NCBI RefSeq assembly: GCF_900099965.1
Contig: NZ_FNDJ01000014.1
Coordinates: 62,001-126,000, forward strand
DNA from: Nonomuraea jiangxiensis
Lineage (GTDB): Bacteria; Actinomycetota; Actinomycetes; Streptosporangiales; Streptosporangiaceae
DNA: 64,000 nucleotides
Reading direction: 5' to 3'
The notes below the pieces were generated by a model. It saw nothing but the letters and a program-made list of their open reading frames with translations. It was not told the origin of the DNA and did not search any database. A program made the position numbers and the translations under genes. This document shows, piece by piece, positions 1 through 7,705 of the stretch (position 1 is the first letter of the stretch; each line of letters begins with the position of its first letter).

Positions 1-1150
1 ACGAGCTGACCCCGCTCTCGATGGCCGTCCACAACCCGGTCAGCACGCCCGCCCTGCGCTTGCCCGTCCGCGCCGCGTCCACCGCGATCACGTCCGCGAG
101 CATCGAGAACTGCAGCAGTTGCACCCCGGCGATGCCCACCCCCACCAGCAGGATCACGATGTGCGCGTAGAGCGGGCCGAAGACCGGGGTGGCCATCGCC
201 AGCGCGGTCCCGCCGCCGAACAGCAGCGCGGCCAGCACCATCGCCCCCCGCTTGTCGAAGCGCTTGGACAGCCACACCCACAGGGGCATGGTCAGCAGCA
301 TCGGGCCGACCAGCGCGGCGAACAGCGTCTGCGTGGCCTTGGGCGAGCCGATGGTGTAGGCGGCGAAGAACGGCGCCGCGGCCAGCATCATGCTCACCGC
401 CAGCTGCTGCGTGCAGGCCAGCACCGTGATCCACAGGAAGGGCCGGTTGCCCCTGATCGCGGCCAACTGCTCCCGCCAGCCGCCCCGGTCACCCTCGGAC
501 GCCCCCGTCATCGGCGCCCGGGCGGTGCCGAAGAACGCGCCGAACATCGACAGCAATAGGATCACCGCGATCGTGGCCGCCATCAGCCGGTAGCTGCCGA
601 GCGTGCCCTCCTCGCCCTGGCCGGTCACGAGGATCGGCGCCAGCACGCCGCTGATCGCGGTGCCCGCGCCGACGAAGACCATCCGCCACTGCAGCAGCGA
701 GGTGCGCTCGTGGTAGTCGTGCGTCATCTCGCCGGGCATCGCCTTGTACGGCACCTCGAACAGCGCGTACGCCGTCGCCGTCGCGAGGAAGCACACCCCC
801 ACGTAGAGGGCGGCGGGCACCCCGGTCAGCGGCGGCCCGGCGAACACCAGGAAGAACGCGATCGGCAACGTGCAGGCCCCCGCCAGCAACCAGGGCCGCC
901 GCGGGCCCATCCGTGACCTGGTCCGGTCCGACCAGCGGCCGACCAGCGGGTTGATGACCAGGTCCCAGACCTTGGGCGCGGTCACCACCACCCCGGCCAG
1001 CCACGCGGGCACGGCCAGGAAGTTGGTCATGTAGTACAGCAGGAGCAGGCCGGGCACGGCGTTGACCGTGGACGTGCAGAACGACCCCACACCGTAGCCG
1101 AGGCGCACGCTCCTGGGGACCGTGGGCGGGGTCACCGCCGATGCGATCAT
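1..1150 (-). CDS. GPH-family sugar/cation symporter (MFS), 3' end beyond window
   Basis: Reading leftward from ATG at 1150, an uninterrupted frame runs to the window edge (about 383 residues seen, no stop), so the C-terminus is missing. It is a multi-pass membrane protein. Residues around 57-86 carry the glycoside-pentoside-hexuronide (MelB-like) signature: WDLVINPLVGRWSDRTRSR, then MGPRRPWLL. Further hydrophobic helices follow throughout. Members of this family import glycosides or other organic solutes with H+ or Na+; the substrate cannot be read here. No strong ribosome binding site precedes the ATG, and a GTG 15 bases downstream is an alternative start. The next gene, on the same strand, ends about 100 bases upstream, so the two may or may not be co-transcribed. 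Confidence 0.85.
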   Translation of the reverse strand, partial: MIASAVTPPTVPRSVRLGYGVGSFCTSTVNAVPGLLLLYYMTNFLAVPAWLAGVVVTAPKVWDLVINPLVGRWSDRTRSRMGPRRPWLLAGACTLPIAFFLVFAGPPLTGVPAALYVGVCFLATATAYALFEVPYKAMPGEMTHDYHERTSLLQWRMVFVGAGTAISGVLAPILVTGQGEEGTLGSYRLMAATIAVILLLSMFGAFFGTARAPMTGASEGDRGGWREQLAAIRGNRPFLWITVLACTQQLAVSMMLAAAPFFAAYTIGSPKATQTLFAALVGPMLLTMPLWVWLSKRFDKRGAMVLAALLFGGGTALAMATPVFGPLYAHIVILLVGVGIAGVQLLQFSMLADVIAVDAARTGKRRAGVLTGLWTAIESGVSS

Positions 1151-1251
1151 GAACCCATTGAAACCGAGCGAGCGCTTGACTGGTAGGCCCATTCGGCGGC
1201 GCGCACGGCAGGGGTCCGGTCACCTGGGCCCCGCCGTACCCGCCGCGTGGG

Positions 1252-2118
1252 TCAGTCCCTCACGTCGGCGCACACCACGTGCGCGCCGATCTCGATCATC
1301 CGGCGCTCGCTGCGCGTGTCCGCCACCCGGGCCATGAGGATCGGCGCCCCGGAGGCGGCGAACTGCGGCAGCCGGGCGCGTACCAGGCGATGCAGATCGC
1401 GGACGACGTCCTCGGCGGCCGTCATGTGCACCTTGACGTGCAGCATGATCCCGGGAGCCCCGGACGCCGTACGGGCCTCGGAGATCCACACGTGGTGCAC
1501 CAGCGGGAAGTCCATCAGCAGGTACGCGATCGCCTGCCGCAGCGCGGGCAGGATCGGATGCGTGCACCGCCGGTACCCGGGGTCCACCTGCTGCATGGGG
1601 CCCGACAGGTGCGGCCGGGGCGCGGGCACCCACGGCAGCGCGGGCGCATCCGTGCTCGGGGGAGCCACCTGGGCCAGCGCGGAGCCGCGGGACACGGTCG
1701 CCATGGCGCCCGTCGCGTAGGCGGCCGGCACGGCCCCCGACAGGACGGGCGTCGGACCTGAGCGCGTCGAGGTGAGGAAGCGCTGGAGGTCATCGATGGG
1801 CACGGCGGCGGCGGCGGGGCCGGCCGCGTCGATCACGATCTCCCGCACGCCGGTGACGCGCTGGATGTCCAGGATGGTGTCGGCGTCGCAGGCCGACAGG
1901 GAATGGCTGCCGCGGTGTCTGGCGTATGTAGCAGGGCCGGTGTAACCGAGGAGCACTCGGTCACCGGCTTGGGTCGTCCCTAGGACGACCGAACGATCTG
2001 GTCGCACTGCCACCAGGACTCCACCGTCGGCGAGGGCGCCCAGGAGGCGGTGAGGCGTGCCATGCCGGGCGAGCACGTCGGCAAGCGCAGGATTCCCGAT
2101 GCTCATATGACGAACCAT
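1252..2118 (-). CDS. SseB-like protein
   Basis: Protein of about 288 residues. The N-terminal half (roughly 15-125) has the SseB N-domain pattern: a gene-product-like stretch of short strands followed by a position where the chain returns to a conserved VIDAAGPAAA segment. The C-terminal half (roughly 190-285) resembles the SseB C-terminal domain with LRQAIAYLL and ISEA elements. SseB was named for enhanced serine sensitivity; its biochemical role is not established. Two close ATG codons (2118 and 2106) and an upstream TTG (2154) are possible starts, none with a convincing Shine-Dalgarno, so the exact N-terminus is unsure. It is divergent from serA, which fits a loose functional link with serine but proves nothing. 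The assignment rests on overall pattern, not on a unique motif. Confidence 0.6.
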   Translation of the reverse strand: MVRHMSIGNPALADVLARHGTPHRLLGALADGGVLVAVRPDRSVVLGTTQAGDRVLLGYTGPATYARHRGSHSLSACDADTILDIQRVTGVREIVIDAAGPAAAAVPIDDLQRFLTSTRSGPTPVLSGAVPAAYATGAMATVSRGSALAQVAPPSTDAPALPWVPAPRPHLSGPMQQVDPGYRRCTHPILPALRQAIAYLLMDFPLVHHVWISEARTASGAPGIMLHVKVHMTAAEDVVRDLHRLVRARLPQFAASGAPILMARVADTRSERRMIEIGAHVVCADVRD

Positions 2119-2349
2119 AGGTAGTCGGCCACGGCTTATCAGGCTAATGGCCAATAAATCTCCCGATCAAGACAAGATTCATGCGCATCTGGATGAGTTT
2201 GGCGGACGCTGGGTACGGACAGCGCTCGTCTCACCATGTGGTATCTCGTGAAAGCGTTCACAAGCGGTGGATAGACTCTGTGGGACCGCCGGGGGATCCG
2301 TGGACGTGTCCCCCGCAAGCCCGCAGCATGTCCCAAAGGATCCACGCCA

Positions 2350-3939
2350 GTGAACAAGCCCGTCGTTCTGGTCGCAGAGGAACTGTCCGAAGCCGGCCTC
2401 GCCGTACTCGGCGCTGATTTCGAGGTCCGCCACACCGACGGCGCCGACCGTTCCCAGTTGCTGCCCGCGCTCGCGGAGGCGGACGCGCTGATCGTGCGCT
2501 CCGCCACGCAGGTCGACGCCGAGGCCATCGCCGCCGCGCCCAAGCTGCGCGTCGTGGCCCGGGCCGGTGTCGGCCTCGACAACGTCGACGTCGAGGCGGC
2601 CACCAAGGCCGGTGTCATGGTCGTCAACGCGCCGACCTCCAACATCACCAGCGCCGCCGAGCAGACCGTCGCGCTGATCCTGGCCAGCGCGCGCAACACG
2701 GCCCAGGCCCACACCGCGCTCAAGGCCGGGGAGTGGAAGCGTTCCAAGTACACCGGGGTCGAGCTCGACGAGAAGGTCATCGGCATCGTCGGCTTCGGGA
2801 AGATCGGCCAGCTGGTGGCCCAGCGGCTGCTGCCGTTCGGGGTCGAGATCATCGCCTACGACCCCTACCTGCCGCCCGCCCGGGCCGCCCAGGTCGGCGT
2901 CACGCTCGTCAGCTTCGAGGAGCTGCTGAAGAAGTCCGACTTCATCACGCTGCACCCGCCGAAGACCAAGGAGACCGTCGGGCTCCTCGGCGACAAGGAG
3001 CTGCACCAGGTCAAGCCGTCGGTCCGCATCATCAACGTGGCGCGCGGCGGGATCATCGACGAGGGCGCTCTCTACGCGGCGATCAAGGAGGGACGCGTCG
3101 CGGGAGCGGGCCTGGACGTGTTCGCCAAGGAGCCGTGCACCGACAGTCCGCTGTTCGAGCTGGACCAGGTCGTCGCCACGCCGCACCTGGGCGCCTCCAC
3201 GCACGAGGCCCAGGAGAAGGCCGGCACCCAGGTCGCGCGCAGCGTGAAGCTGGCGCTCGCGGGCGAGTTCGTGCCCGACGCCGTCAACGTCCAGGGCGGC
3301 GTGGTCGCCGAGGACGTCAAGCCGGGCCTCCCGCTGGCGGAGAAGCTGGGCCGGGTGTTCACCGCGCTGGCCGGCGAGGTCGCCACCAAGCTCGACATCG
3401 AGGTGCGCGGCGAGATCGCCTCCCAGGACGTGCGGGTGCTGGAGCTCGCGGCGCTCAAGGGCGTGTTCGCCGACGTGGTCGAGGAGCAGGTCACCTACGT
3501 CAACGCGCCACTGCTGGCCAAGGACCGCGGCCTGACCGTTGAGCTGGTGACCAGCTCCGAGAGCCCCGACTGGCGCAACGTCGTGACCGTGCGCGGCCTG
3601 CTCGCCGACGGCCGCCAGGTCTCGGTCTCGGGCACGCTCTCCGGCCCGCGCCAGATCACGAAGATCGTCGAGGTCAACGGCTACGAGATGGAGATCGAGC
3701 CGACGGCCCACCTGTGCTTCTTCACCTACACCGACCGTCCCGGCATCGTCGGCGTGGTCGGCCGCCTGCTCGGCGAGCACAGCATCAACATCGCCTCCAT
3801 GCAGGTGGCCCGGGACGTCAAGGGCGGCAAGGCGCTCATCGCGCTGACCGTCGACTCGGCGATCCCGGCCGACGTGGTCGACCAGATCGTGTCCGAGATC
3901 GGCGCCGAGAGCGGCCGCTCGGTGGACGTGGAGGACTGA
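2350..3939 (+). CDS. serA: D-3-phosphoglycerate dehydrogenase
   Basis: 529 residues, the long actinobacterial type. It catalyses the first step of serine synthesis: oxidation of 3-phosphoglycerate to 3-phosphohydroxypyruvate with NAD+. Visible elements are the substrate-side motif RAGVGLDNVD near residue 76, the dinucleotide fold VGFGKIGQ near 146-153, the ARGGIIDEGAL segment, the catalytic ATPHLGAST histidine region near 276, an intervening domain, and a C-terminal ACT domain from about residue 455 (FTYTDRPGIVGVVG) that normally binds serine for feedback control. GTG start at 2350 is supported by AAAGGA at 2336-2341. A strong terminator follows directly. In relatives serA lies downstream of ilvBNC; those genes are not in this window. 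Confidence 0.97.
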   Translation: MNKPVVLVAEELSEAGLAVLGADFEVRHTDGADRSQLLPALAEADALIVRSATQVDAEAIAAAPKLRVVARAGVGLDNVDVEAATKAGVMVVNAPTSNITSAAEQTVALILASARNTAQAHTALKAGEWKRSKYTGVELDEKVIGIVGFGKIGQLVAQRLLPFGVEIIAYDPYLPPARAAQVGVTLVSFEELLKKSDFITLHPPKTKETVGLLGDKELHQVKPSVRIINVARGGIIDEGALYAAIKEGRVAGAGLDVFAKEPCTDSPLFELDQVVATPHLGASTHEAQEKAGTQVARSVKLALAGEFVPDAVNVQGGVVAEDVKPGLPLAEKLGRVFTALAGEVATKLDIEVRGEIASQDVRVLELAALKGVFADVVEEQVTYVNAPLLAKDRGLTVELVTSSESPDWRNVVTVRGLLADGRQVSVSGTLSGPRQITKIVEVNGYEMEIEPTAHLCFFTYTDRPGIVGVVGRLLGEHSINIASMQVARDVKGGKALIALTVDSAIPADVVDQIVSEIGAESGRSVDVED

Positions 3940-3956
3940 GCAGTCCCGCTCCGAAA

Positions 3957-3997
3957 GGGGGCCGCCGCCCGGATCGTCCCGGGGGCGGCCCCCTTGC
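3957..3997 (+). terminator. Rho-independent terminator of serA
   Basis: Arms GGGGGCCGCC (3957-3966) and GGCGGCCCCC (3984-3993) can form a 10-bp stem, followed by TTGCTTG. It begins 17 bases after the serA stop codon. Confidence 0.85.
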
Positions 3998-4059
3998 TTG
4001 TCTCACGATGCGAGATGCTAGGACATCCAACGAGACGCTCGGGGTACTGTGGTGGGGAT

Positions 4060-4107
4060 ATGCGCCAGGTTCTCGTACTCATTACCTGCCGCGGCGGGGC
4101 CTGTTAG
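4060..4107 (+). CDS. Leader-like peptide rich in Val/Leu/Ile codons
   Basis: A 15-codon frame, MRQVLVLITCRGGAC, with a run of five branched-chain codons (GTT CTC GTA CTC ATT at positions 4-8) and a G-rich potential ribosome binding site just before the ATG. A perfect 10-bp stem starts inside the last codons (4089-4098 with 4121-4130), the same geometry as at the cimA leader at 9.1 kb. Known branched-chain attenuator leaders in actinobacteria are of this size and composition. Against it: no stem followed by a T-run is seen afterwards, and the next gene on this strand is only a 42-codon frame, with leuB 1.2 kb away behind a gene on the other strand. It may be a relic, or may act on the small downstream gene. 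Confidence 0.4.
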   Translation: MRQVLVLITCRGGAC

Positions 4108-4189
4108 GGCAGGTCGACGACCCGCCGCGGTGAGCGGGGATGCGTCGGCCGGTAAGCCCCTTTTGTCCGGGGTTCGTGATCCGGATCAC
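4089..4189 (+). promoter_or_regulatory. Inverted repeats downstream of the leader-like peptide
   Basis: CCGCGGCGGG (4089-4098) and CCCGCCGCGG (4121-4130) form a perfect 10-bp stem that overlaps the end of the 15-codon peptide. Further on, GTGATCCGGATCAC (4176-4189) is a perfect 14-bp palindrome. The first looks like the pause or anti-antiterminator stem of an attenuator; the second looks like an operator for a dimeric repressor. No protein can be named. Confidence 0.4.
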
Positions 4190-4242
4190 AAGATCGGCCC
4201 GATCGGGATCCGAATCCCCCACTGGAACGCTCGCGAAATGAG

Positions 4243-4371
4243 ATGAGTCACATGTACGAGACGCATGCCGCGAACCGCCCCGAGGAGCACGAGGACAAGG
4301 CCGCCGAGGCCGTGCAGACCGCGCTGGATCGCAGGGACAACGGCGGCGCGCCCCAGCATTCCGGCCGCTAG
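4243..4371 (+). CDS. Small hydrophilic protein, unknown function
   Basis: A 42-codon frame beginning ATGAGTCACATG (second ATG 9 bases on) and ending TAG. The product is charged, with alternating Glu, Ala and Lys in the middle (HEDKAAEAVQTALDRRDN) that would form a helix, and no membrane segment. No family recognised. It lies alone between the leader-like peptide at 4060 and a terminator at 4430-4460. A purine-rich stretch (GAAATGAG) is the only candidate ribosome binding site. Third-position GC is high, consistent with coding, but the length makes this weak. Confidence 0.4.
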   Translation: MSHMYETHAANRPEEHEDKAAEAVQTALDRRDNGGAPQHSGR

Positions 4372-4429
4372 GACACGAACGCGCCGGTAGGACACGACGG
4401 GGCGCGGGTGACACGACGGGAAGCGAGGG

Positions 4430-4460
4430 GGCGGCCCCGCGATGGTCGTGCGGGGCCGCC
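4430..4460. terminator. Bidirectional stem-loop
   Basis: GGCGGCCCCGC (4430-4440) and GCGGGGCCGCC (4450-4460) form an 11-bp perfect stem with a 9-base loop between the small + strand gene and the convergent NlpC/P60 gene. No T-run is present on either side, as is usual in high-GC actinobacteria. Confidence 0.7.
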
Positions 4461-4465
4461 GTTGC

Positions 4466-5062
4466 TCACAGGGTCGCCGTGAGCATGGAGGGTGGCGGGT
4501 CGTGGCGTTGCTGCGTCGAACGGCGTACGCCCTTGGGGTCGGGGCGGACCGCGCCCACGAACGAGTCCCTGCGCCAGTCGGAGAGCGGTTCTTCCTTGAC
4601 CACGTCGCCGGTGTGCGGCGCGTTGACCATGTAACCGGGTCTGGAGACCATCCCCACGTGTCCCAGTCCTGAGAAGAAGACCAGGTCACCGGGCTTGAGA
4701 TGGTCCCAGGAGATCTTCTTGGAGAACGCGTTGTACTGCTCCGCCGCGGTCCGCGGCAGCTCGATCCCGGCGTGTTTGTACGCCTTGAGCACGAGTCCGG
4801 AGCAGTCGTACCCGCTGTCGCTGGTTCCGCCCCAGACGTAGGGGATGCCGCGCTTGCGCATGGCGAAGTTCAGGGCGACCTTCCAGGCCGGCTTGGGCTG
4901 GCTCTTCTGCTGGACGTGCTTGACCTGGGGGCCGGTCAGTGTGGTGATGCCGGGGTCCTGGGGGGCGGCTTGGGGAGTGACTTCGGGGGTGGCGGCTTGG
5001 GCCGGAGAGGCGAGTGTGAGCCCGGCGGCCGCCGCCGCCAGGCAAATGGCGATGCGAGACAG
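4466..5062 (-). CDS. Secreted NlpC/P60 peptidoglycan hydrolase with a CTG start
   Basis: 198 residues as drawn. Family C40 peptidases cut D-Glu to diamino acid bonds in peptidoglycan stem peptides. The catalytic Cys is in DSGYDCSGLV (about residue 87), the first His in GLGHVGMV (about 135) and the third polar residue is probably His150 in APHTGD. In frame upstream of the domain is a secretion signal (AICLAAAAAGLTLASPAQA) followed by a linker. The frame is closed by TAG at 5084-5086 and contains no ATG, GTG or TTG before the signal sequence. The only suitable codon is CTG at 5062, with AAGGA seven bases upstream, so a CTG start is inferred. It lies directly behind a c-di-AMP riboswitch. Confidence 0.85.
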   Translation of the reverse strand: MSRIAICLAAAAAGLTLASPAQAATPEVTPQAAPQDPGITTLTGPQVKHVQQKSQPKPAWKVALNFAMRKRGIPYVWGGTSDSGYDCSGLVLKAYKHAGIELPRTAAEQYNAFSKKISWDHLKPGDLVFFSGLGHVGMVSRPGYMVNAPHTGDVVKEEPLSDWRRDSFVGAVRPDPKGVRRSTQQRHDPPPSMLTATL

Positions 5063-5082
5063 TGGTCTGTCCTTCCACGTGG

Positions 5083-5195
5083 CCTACCGGGTTAGCTGAC
5101 GGGCTCGGGCCTGGAAGTGGCCCTACGGCTTGCGCCGATTCGCCCCAGGGGGAGGTTGGGTCCCCGGCTCCACGCAGCGGTGCGTGGATTAGGCT
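5083..5195 (-). promoter_or_regulatory. ydaO/yuaA c-di-AMP riboswitch
   Basis: On the minus strand the leader contains, in order, the family's conserved blocks: GCCGGGGACCCAACC, GGGGCGAATCGGCGC, GTAGGGCCAC, and near the end CCCGTCAGCTAACCCGGTAGG. These match the ydaO-yuaA class, which binds cyclic di-AMP and usually turns the downstream gene off when ligand is high. In actinobacteria the class is commonly found before cell-wall hydrolase genes, as here. The 3' end lies about 20 bases before the NlpC/P60 start. The 5' boundary is set from the predicted promoter and is approximate. Confidence 0.9.
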
Positions 5196-5201
5196 GGACG
5201 A

Positions 5202-5231
5202 ACTCTAACGAAACGGTCAAAGCGTTGTAAA
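5202..5231 (-). promoter_or_regulatory. Predicted promoter of the riboswitch transcript
   Basis: On the minus strand TTTACA (5231-5226) and TAGAGT (5207-5202) are 18 bases apart, giving a start near 5195 just ahead of the conserved riboswitch core. Confidence 0.5.
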
Positions 5232-5241
5232 CCACCTAAAA

Positions 5242-5253
5242 TCGGACGTCCGA
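5242..5253. promoter_or_regulatory. 12-bp palindrome upstream of leuB
   Basis: TCGGACGTCCGA is a perfect palindrome in the divergent region between the riboswitch promoter and leuB. It could be an operator for either direction. The binding protein is unknown. Confidence 0.35.
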
Positions 5254-5303
5254 GAGTTGAGATGATGTGTTCGTCAGTCGAGACGAGCCGGTAAGGTACC
5301 GCC

Positions 5304-6350
5304 ATGGAGTCGCGTAACATCCGCTTGGCCGTCATCCCCGGGGATGGCATCGGCACCGAGGTCGTGGCCGAAGGGCTCAAGGTCCTGGAGGCCGTCGGCA
5401 CGAAGTTCGAGTCCACGCACTACGACCTGGGCGCCGCGCGCTACCACCGCACCGGTGAGACGCTGCCCGACGCGGTGCTGGAAGAGCTGCGCGGTTACGA
5501 CGCGATCCTGCTCGGCGCCGTGGGTGACCCCAGCGTGCCGCCGGGCGTCCTGGAGCGCGATCTGCTGCTCCGCATCCGGTTCGAGTTCGACCACTACGTC
5601 AACCTGCGGCCGGTCAAGCTGTTCCCCGGCGTGACGACCCCGCTGGCAGACACGACGCCCGCGGACATCGACATGGTCGTCGTCCGCGAGGGCACCGAGG
5701 GCCTCTACGCGGGCACCGGCGGCGTCATGCGGCGCGGCACGCCGCACGAGATCGCCACCCAGGAGTCGCTCAACACCGCCCACGGCGTCGAGCGCGTGGT
5801 GCGTTACGCGTTCGAGAAGGCCAGGTCGCGGCCCCGCAAAAAGCTGACCCTCGTCCACAAGACCAACGTGCTCACCTACGCCGGCGACCTGTGGCAGCGC
5901 ACGGTCAACCGGGTGGCGGCGGACTACCCCGAGGTCACCACCGACTACAGCCACATCGACGCGGCCTCGATGTTCTTCGTGAGCCAGCCCGAGCGGTTCG
6001 ACGTGGTCGTCACCGACAACCTGTTCGGTGACATCATCACCGACCTCGGCGCGGCCGTCGCCGGCGGCATCGGCCTGGCGGCCAGCGGCAACATCAACCC
6101 CGAGGGCACCGCGCCCAGCATGTTCGAGCCGGTGCACGGCAGCGCTCCCGACATCGCCGGGCAGGGCAAGGCCGACCCGACCGCGGCCATCCTGTCGGTC
6201 GCCATGCTCCTCGACCACCTCGGGCTGCGGGCCGAGGCGGCCAGGGTCGAGCAGGCGGTCGCCGACGACCTCGTGGACCGGCTGGCAGGCGGGGCGGGCC
6301 GCGCCACCCACGAGATCGGCGACGAGATCACCGCGCGAGTATCCGGCTAG
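5304..6350 (+). CDS. leuB: 3-isopropylmalate dehydrogenase
   Basis: 348 residues. It oxidatively decarboxylates 3-isopropylmalate to 2-ketoisocaproate with NAD+ in leucine synthesis. The N-terminus has the family VIPGDGIGTEV motif, the middle has the substrate loop RIRFEFDHYVNLRPVKL, and residues around 237-265 carry the metal-binding DNLFGDIITDLGAAVAGGIG signature, followed by MFEPVHGSAPDIAG. ATG at 5304 is preceded by TAAGG. It forms a single-gene unit closed by a terminator at 6371. Length is normal for the short actinobacterial LeuB type. Confidence 0.96.
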   Translation: MESRNIRLAVIPGDGIGTEVVAEGLKVLEAVGTKFESTHYDLGAARYHRTGETLPDAVLEELRGYDAILLGAVGDPSVPPGVLERDLLLRIRFEFDHYVNLRPVKLFPGVTTPLADTTPADIDMVVVREGTEGLYAGTGGVMRRGTPHEIATQESLNTAHGVERVVRYAFEKARSRPRKKLTLVHKTNVLTYAGDLWQRTVNRVAADYPEVTTDYSHIDAASMFFVSQPERFDVVVTDNLFGDIITDLGAAVAGGIGLAASGNINPEGTAPSMFEPVHGSAPDIAGQGKADPTAAILSVAMLLDHLGLRAEAARVEQAVADDLVDRLAGGAGRATHEIGDEITARVSG

Positions 6351-6370
6351 GACCGCCTAGCCCCTCACCT

Positions 6371-6409
6371 GCGCCTGGCGGTCCCCACAAGGGCCTCCAG
6401 GCGCTTTTT
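6371..6409 (+). terminator. Rho-independent terminator of leuB
   Basis: GCGCCTGG (6371-6378) pairs with CCAGGCGC (6397-6404), followed by TTTTTC. Confidence 0.85.
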
Positions 6410-6444
6410 CATGTGCGGACCCAGCGAAGCACCCCATCAACCGC

Positions 6445-6474
6445 TTGCCATCCCATATAGCGAGACAATAGGAA
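6445..6474 (+). promoter_or_regulatory. Predicted promoter of ilvE
   Basis: TTGCCA (6445-6450) and TAGGAA (6469-6474) with an 18-base spacer, about 80 bases before the ilvE start. Confidence 0.45.
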
Positions 6475-6557
6475 GGACGCACCGCCTCAGGGCAGTGTCC
6501 TCCAGCCCCGCAGACTTCGGTAGATTGCGCAGAATCGCAGAGAGAAGGACCTCCGTC

Positions 6558-7655
6558 ATGACCGTCGCTCAGAAGCTCAGCTTCGACGTGCAGCTATCCG
6601 ACCACGCTCGCACCGCTGCCGAGCGGGCGCAGGTACTGGCGAATCCCGGTTTCGGGAGCTTCTTCACCGATCACATGATCTCCATCGACTTCACCGAGGG
6701 CCGCGGCTGGCACGACGCCCGGCTCATGCCGTACGGGCCGCTCTCCCTCGACCCGGCCACCGCGGTCTTCCACTACGCGCAGGAGCTGTTCGAGGGGCTC
6801 AAGGCCTACCGGCAGGGCGGCGGCTCGATCGTGACCTTCCGCCCGTACGCGAACGCCGCCCGCTTCAACCGCTCGGCCGTCCGGATGGCCATGCCGGAGC
6901 TGCCGGAGGAGACGTTCGTGGAGTCGCTGGACCTGCTCGTCGAGACCGACAGGGAGTGGGTGCCGACGACCGAGGGGCACAGCCTCTACCTGCGCCCCTT
7001 CATGATCGCCACGCAGGCGGGGCTCGGGGTGAACTACCCGTCGAGGACCTACCGGTACATGGTCATCGCCTCGCCCGCGGCCTCGTACTTCACGGGGGGC
7101 GTCAAGCCCGTCTCCGTCTGGCTGTCCACCGAGTACACGCGGGCCGCCCCCGGCGGCACCGGTTTCGCGAAGTGTGGCGGCAACTACGCGGCGGCGTTCG
7201 TGGCGCAGCGGCAGGCGGTGGCCAACGGCTGCGACCAGGTGGTGTGGCTGGACGCCCACGAGCACAAATACGTCGAGGAGATGGGCGGGATGAACCTGTT
7301 CTTCGTCTTCGGCGACAAGCTCGTCACCCCCGCTCTGACCGGCACCCTGCTGCCCGGCATCACCCGGGACTCCATCCTGGAGCTGGCCGGCGAGCTGGGC
7401 CTGAGGACGGAGGAGCGGCTGATCTCGGTCGACGAGTGGCAGGCCGGGTGCGAGTCAGGGGAGCTCACGGAGGTGTTCGCGTGCGGGACGGCGGCCGTGG
7501 TGACGCCGGTCGGCTCGGTGAAGGGCGCCGACCGCTCCTGGACCGTCGCCGGCGGCGAGCAGGGCCCGGTGACGACGCGGGTGCGTGAGGAGCTCGTCGG
7601 CATCCAGTACGGCGCCCGCCCCGACTCCCACAACTGGGTCCACAAGATCGTCTAG
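6558..7655 (+). CDS. ilvE: Branched-chain amino acid aminotransferase
   Basis: 365 residues, PLP fold type IV. It makes the last step of Leu, Ile and Val synthesis, transferring the amino group from glutamate. The Schiff-base lysine is Lys205 in GTGFAKCGGNYAA; the class IV hallmark EEMGGMNLFF follows near residue 237. N-terminal elements GRGWHDARLMPYGPLSLDP and HYAQELFEGLKAYR are typical. The start at 6558 is chosen because AGAAGGA (6542-6548) is correctly placed and the sequence matches family N-termini from there; the open frame extends further upstream without family similarity. Confidence 0.96.
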   Translation: MTVAQKLSFDVQLSDHARTAAERAQVLANPGFGSFFTDHMISIDFTEGRGWHDARLMPYGPLSLDPATAVFHYAQELFEGLKAYRQGGGSIVTFRPYANAARFNRSAVRMAMPELPEETFVESLDLLVETDREWVPTTEGHSLYLRPFMIATQAGLGVNYPSRTYRYMVIASPAASYFTGGVKPVSVWLSTEYTRAAPGGTGFAKCGGNYAAAFVAQRQAVANGCDQVVWLDAHEHKYVEEMGGMNLFFVFGDKLVTPALTGTLLPGITRDSILELAGELGLRTEERLISVDEWQAGCESGELTEVFACGTAAVVTPVGSVKGADRSWTVAGGEQGPVTTRVREELVGIQYGARPDSHNWVHKIV

Positions 7656-7705
7656 TCGGGCCAGGTGGGATCGCCCGCGCGGGCGGGTGGTCCCACCCGG
7701 ACGCC

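Noticed and set aside
2179..3780. 533-codon open frame opposite serA
   Set aside because: Antisense shadow of a GC-rich gene; product is His/Arg/Leu-rich with no family features, while the + strand frame is clearly SerA.
4094..4246. T-box or other tRNA-binding riboswitch downstream of serA
   Set aside because: No T-box sequence or specifier-loop layout could be found; the region has only simple inverted repeats.
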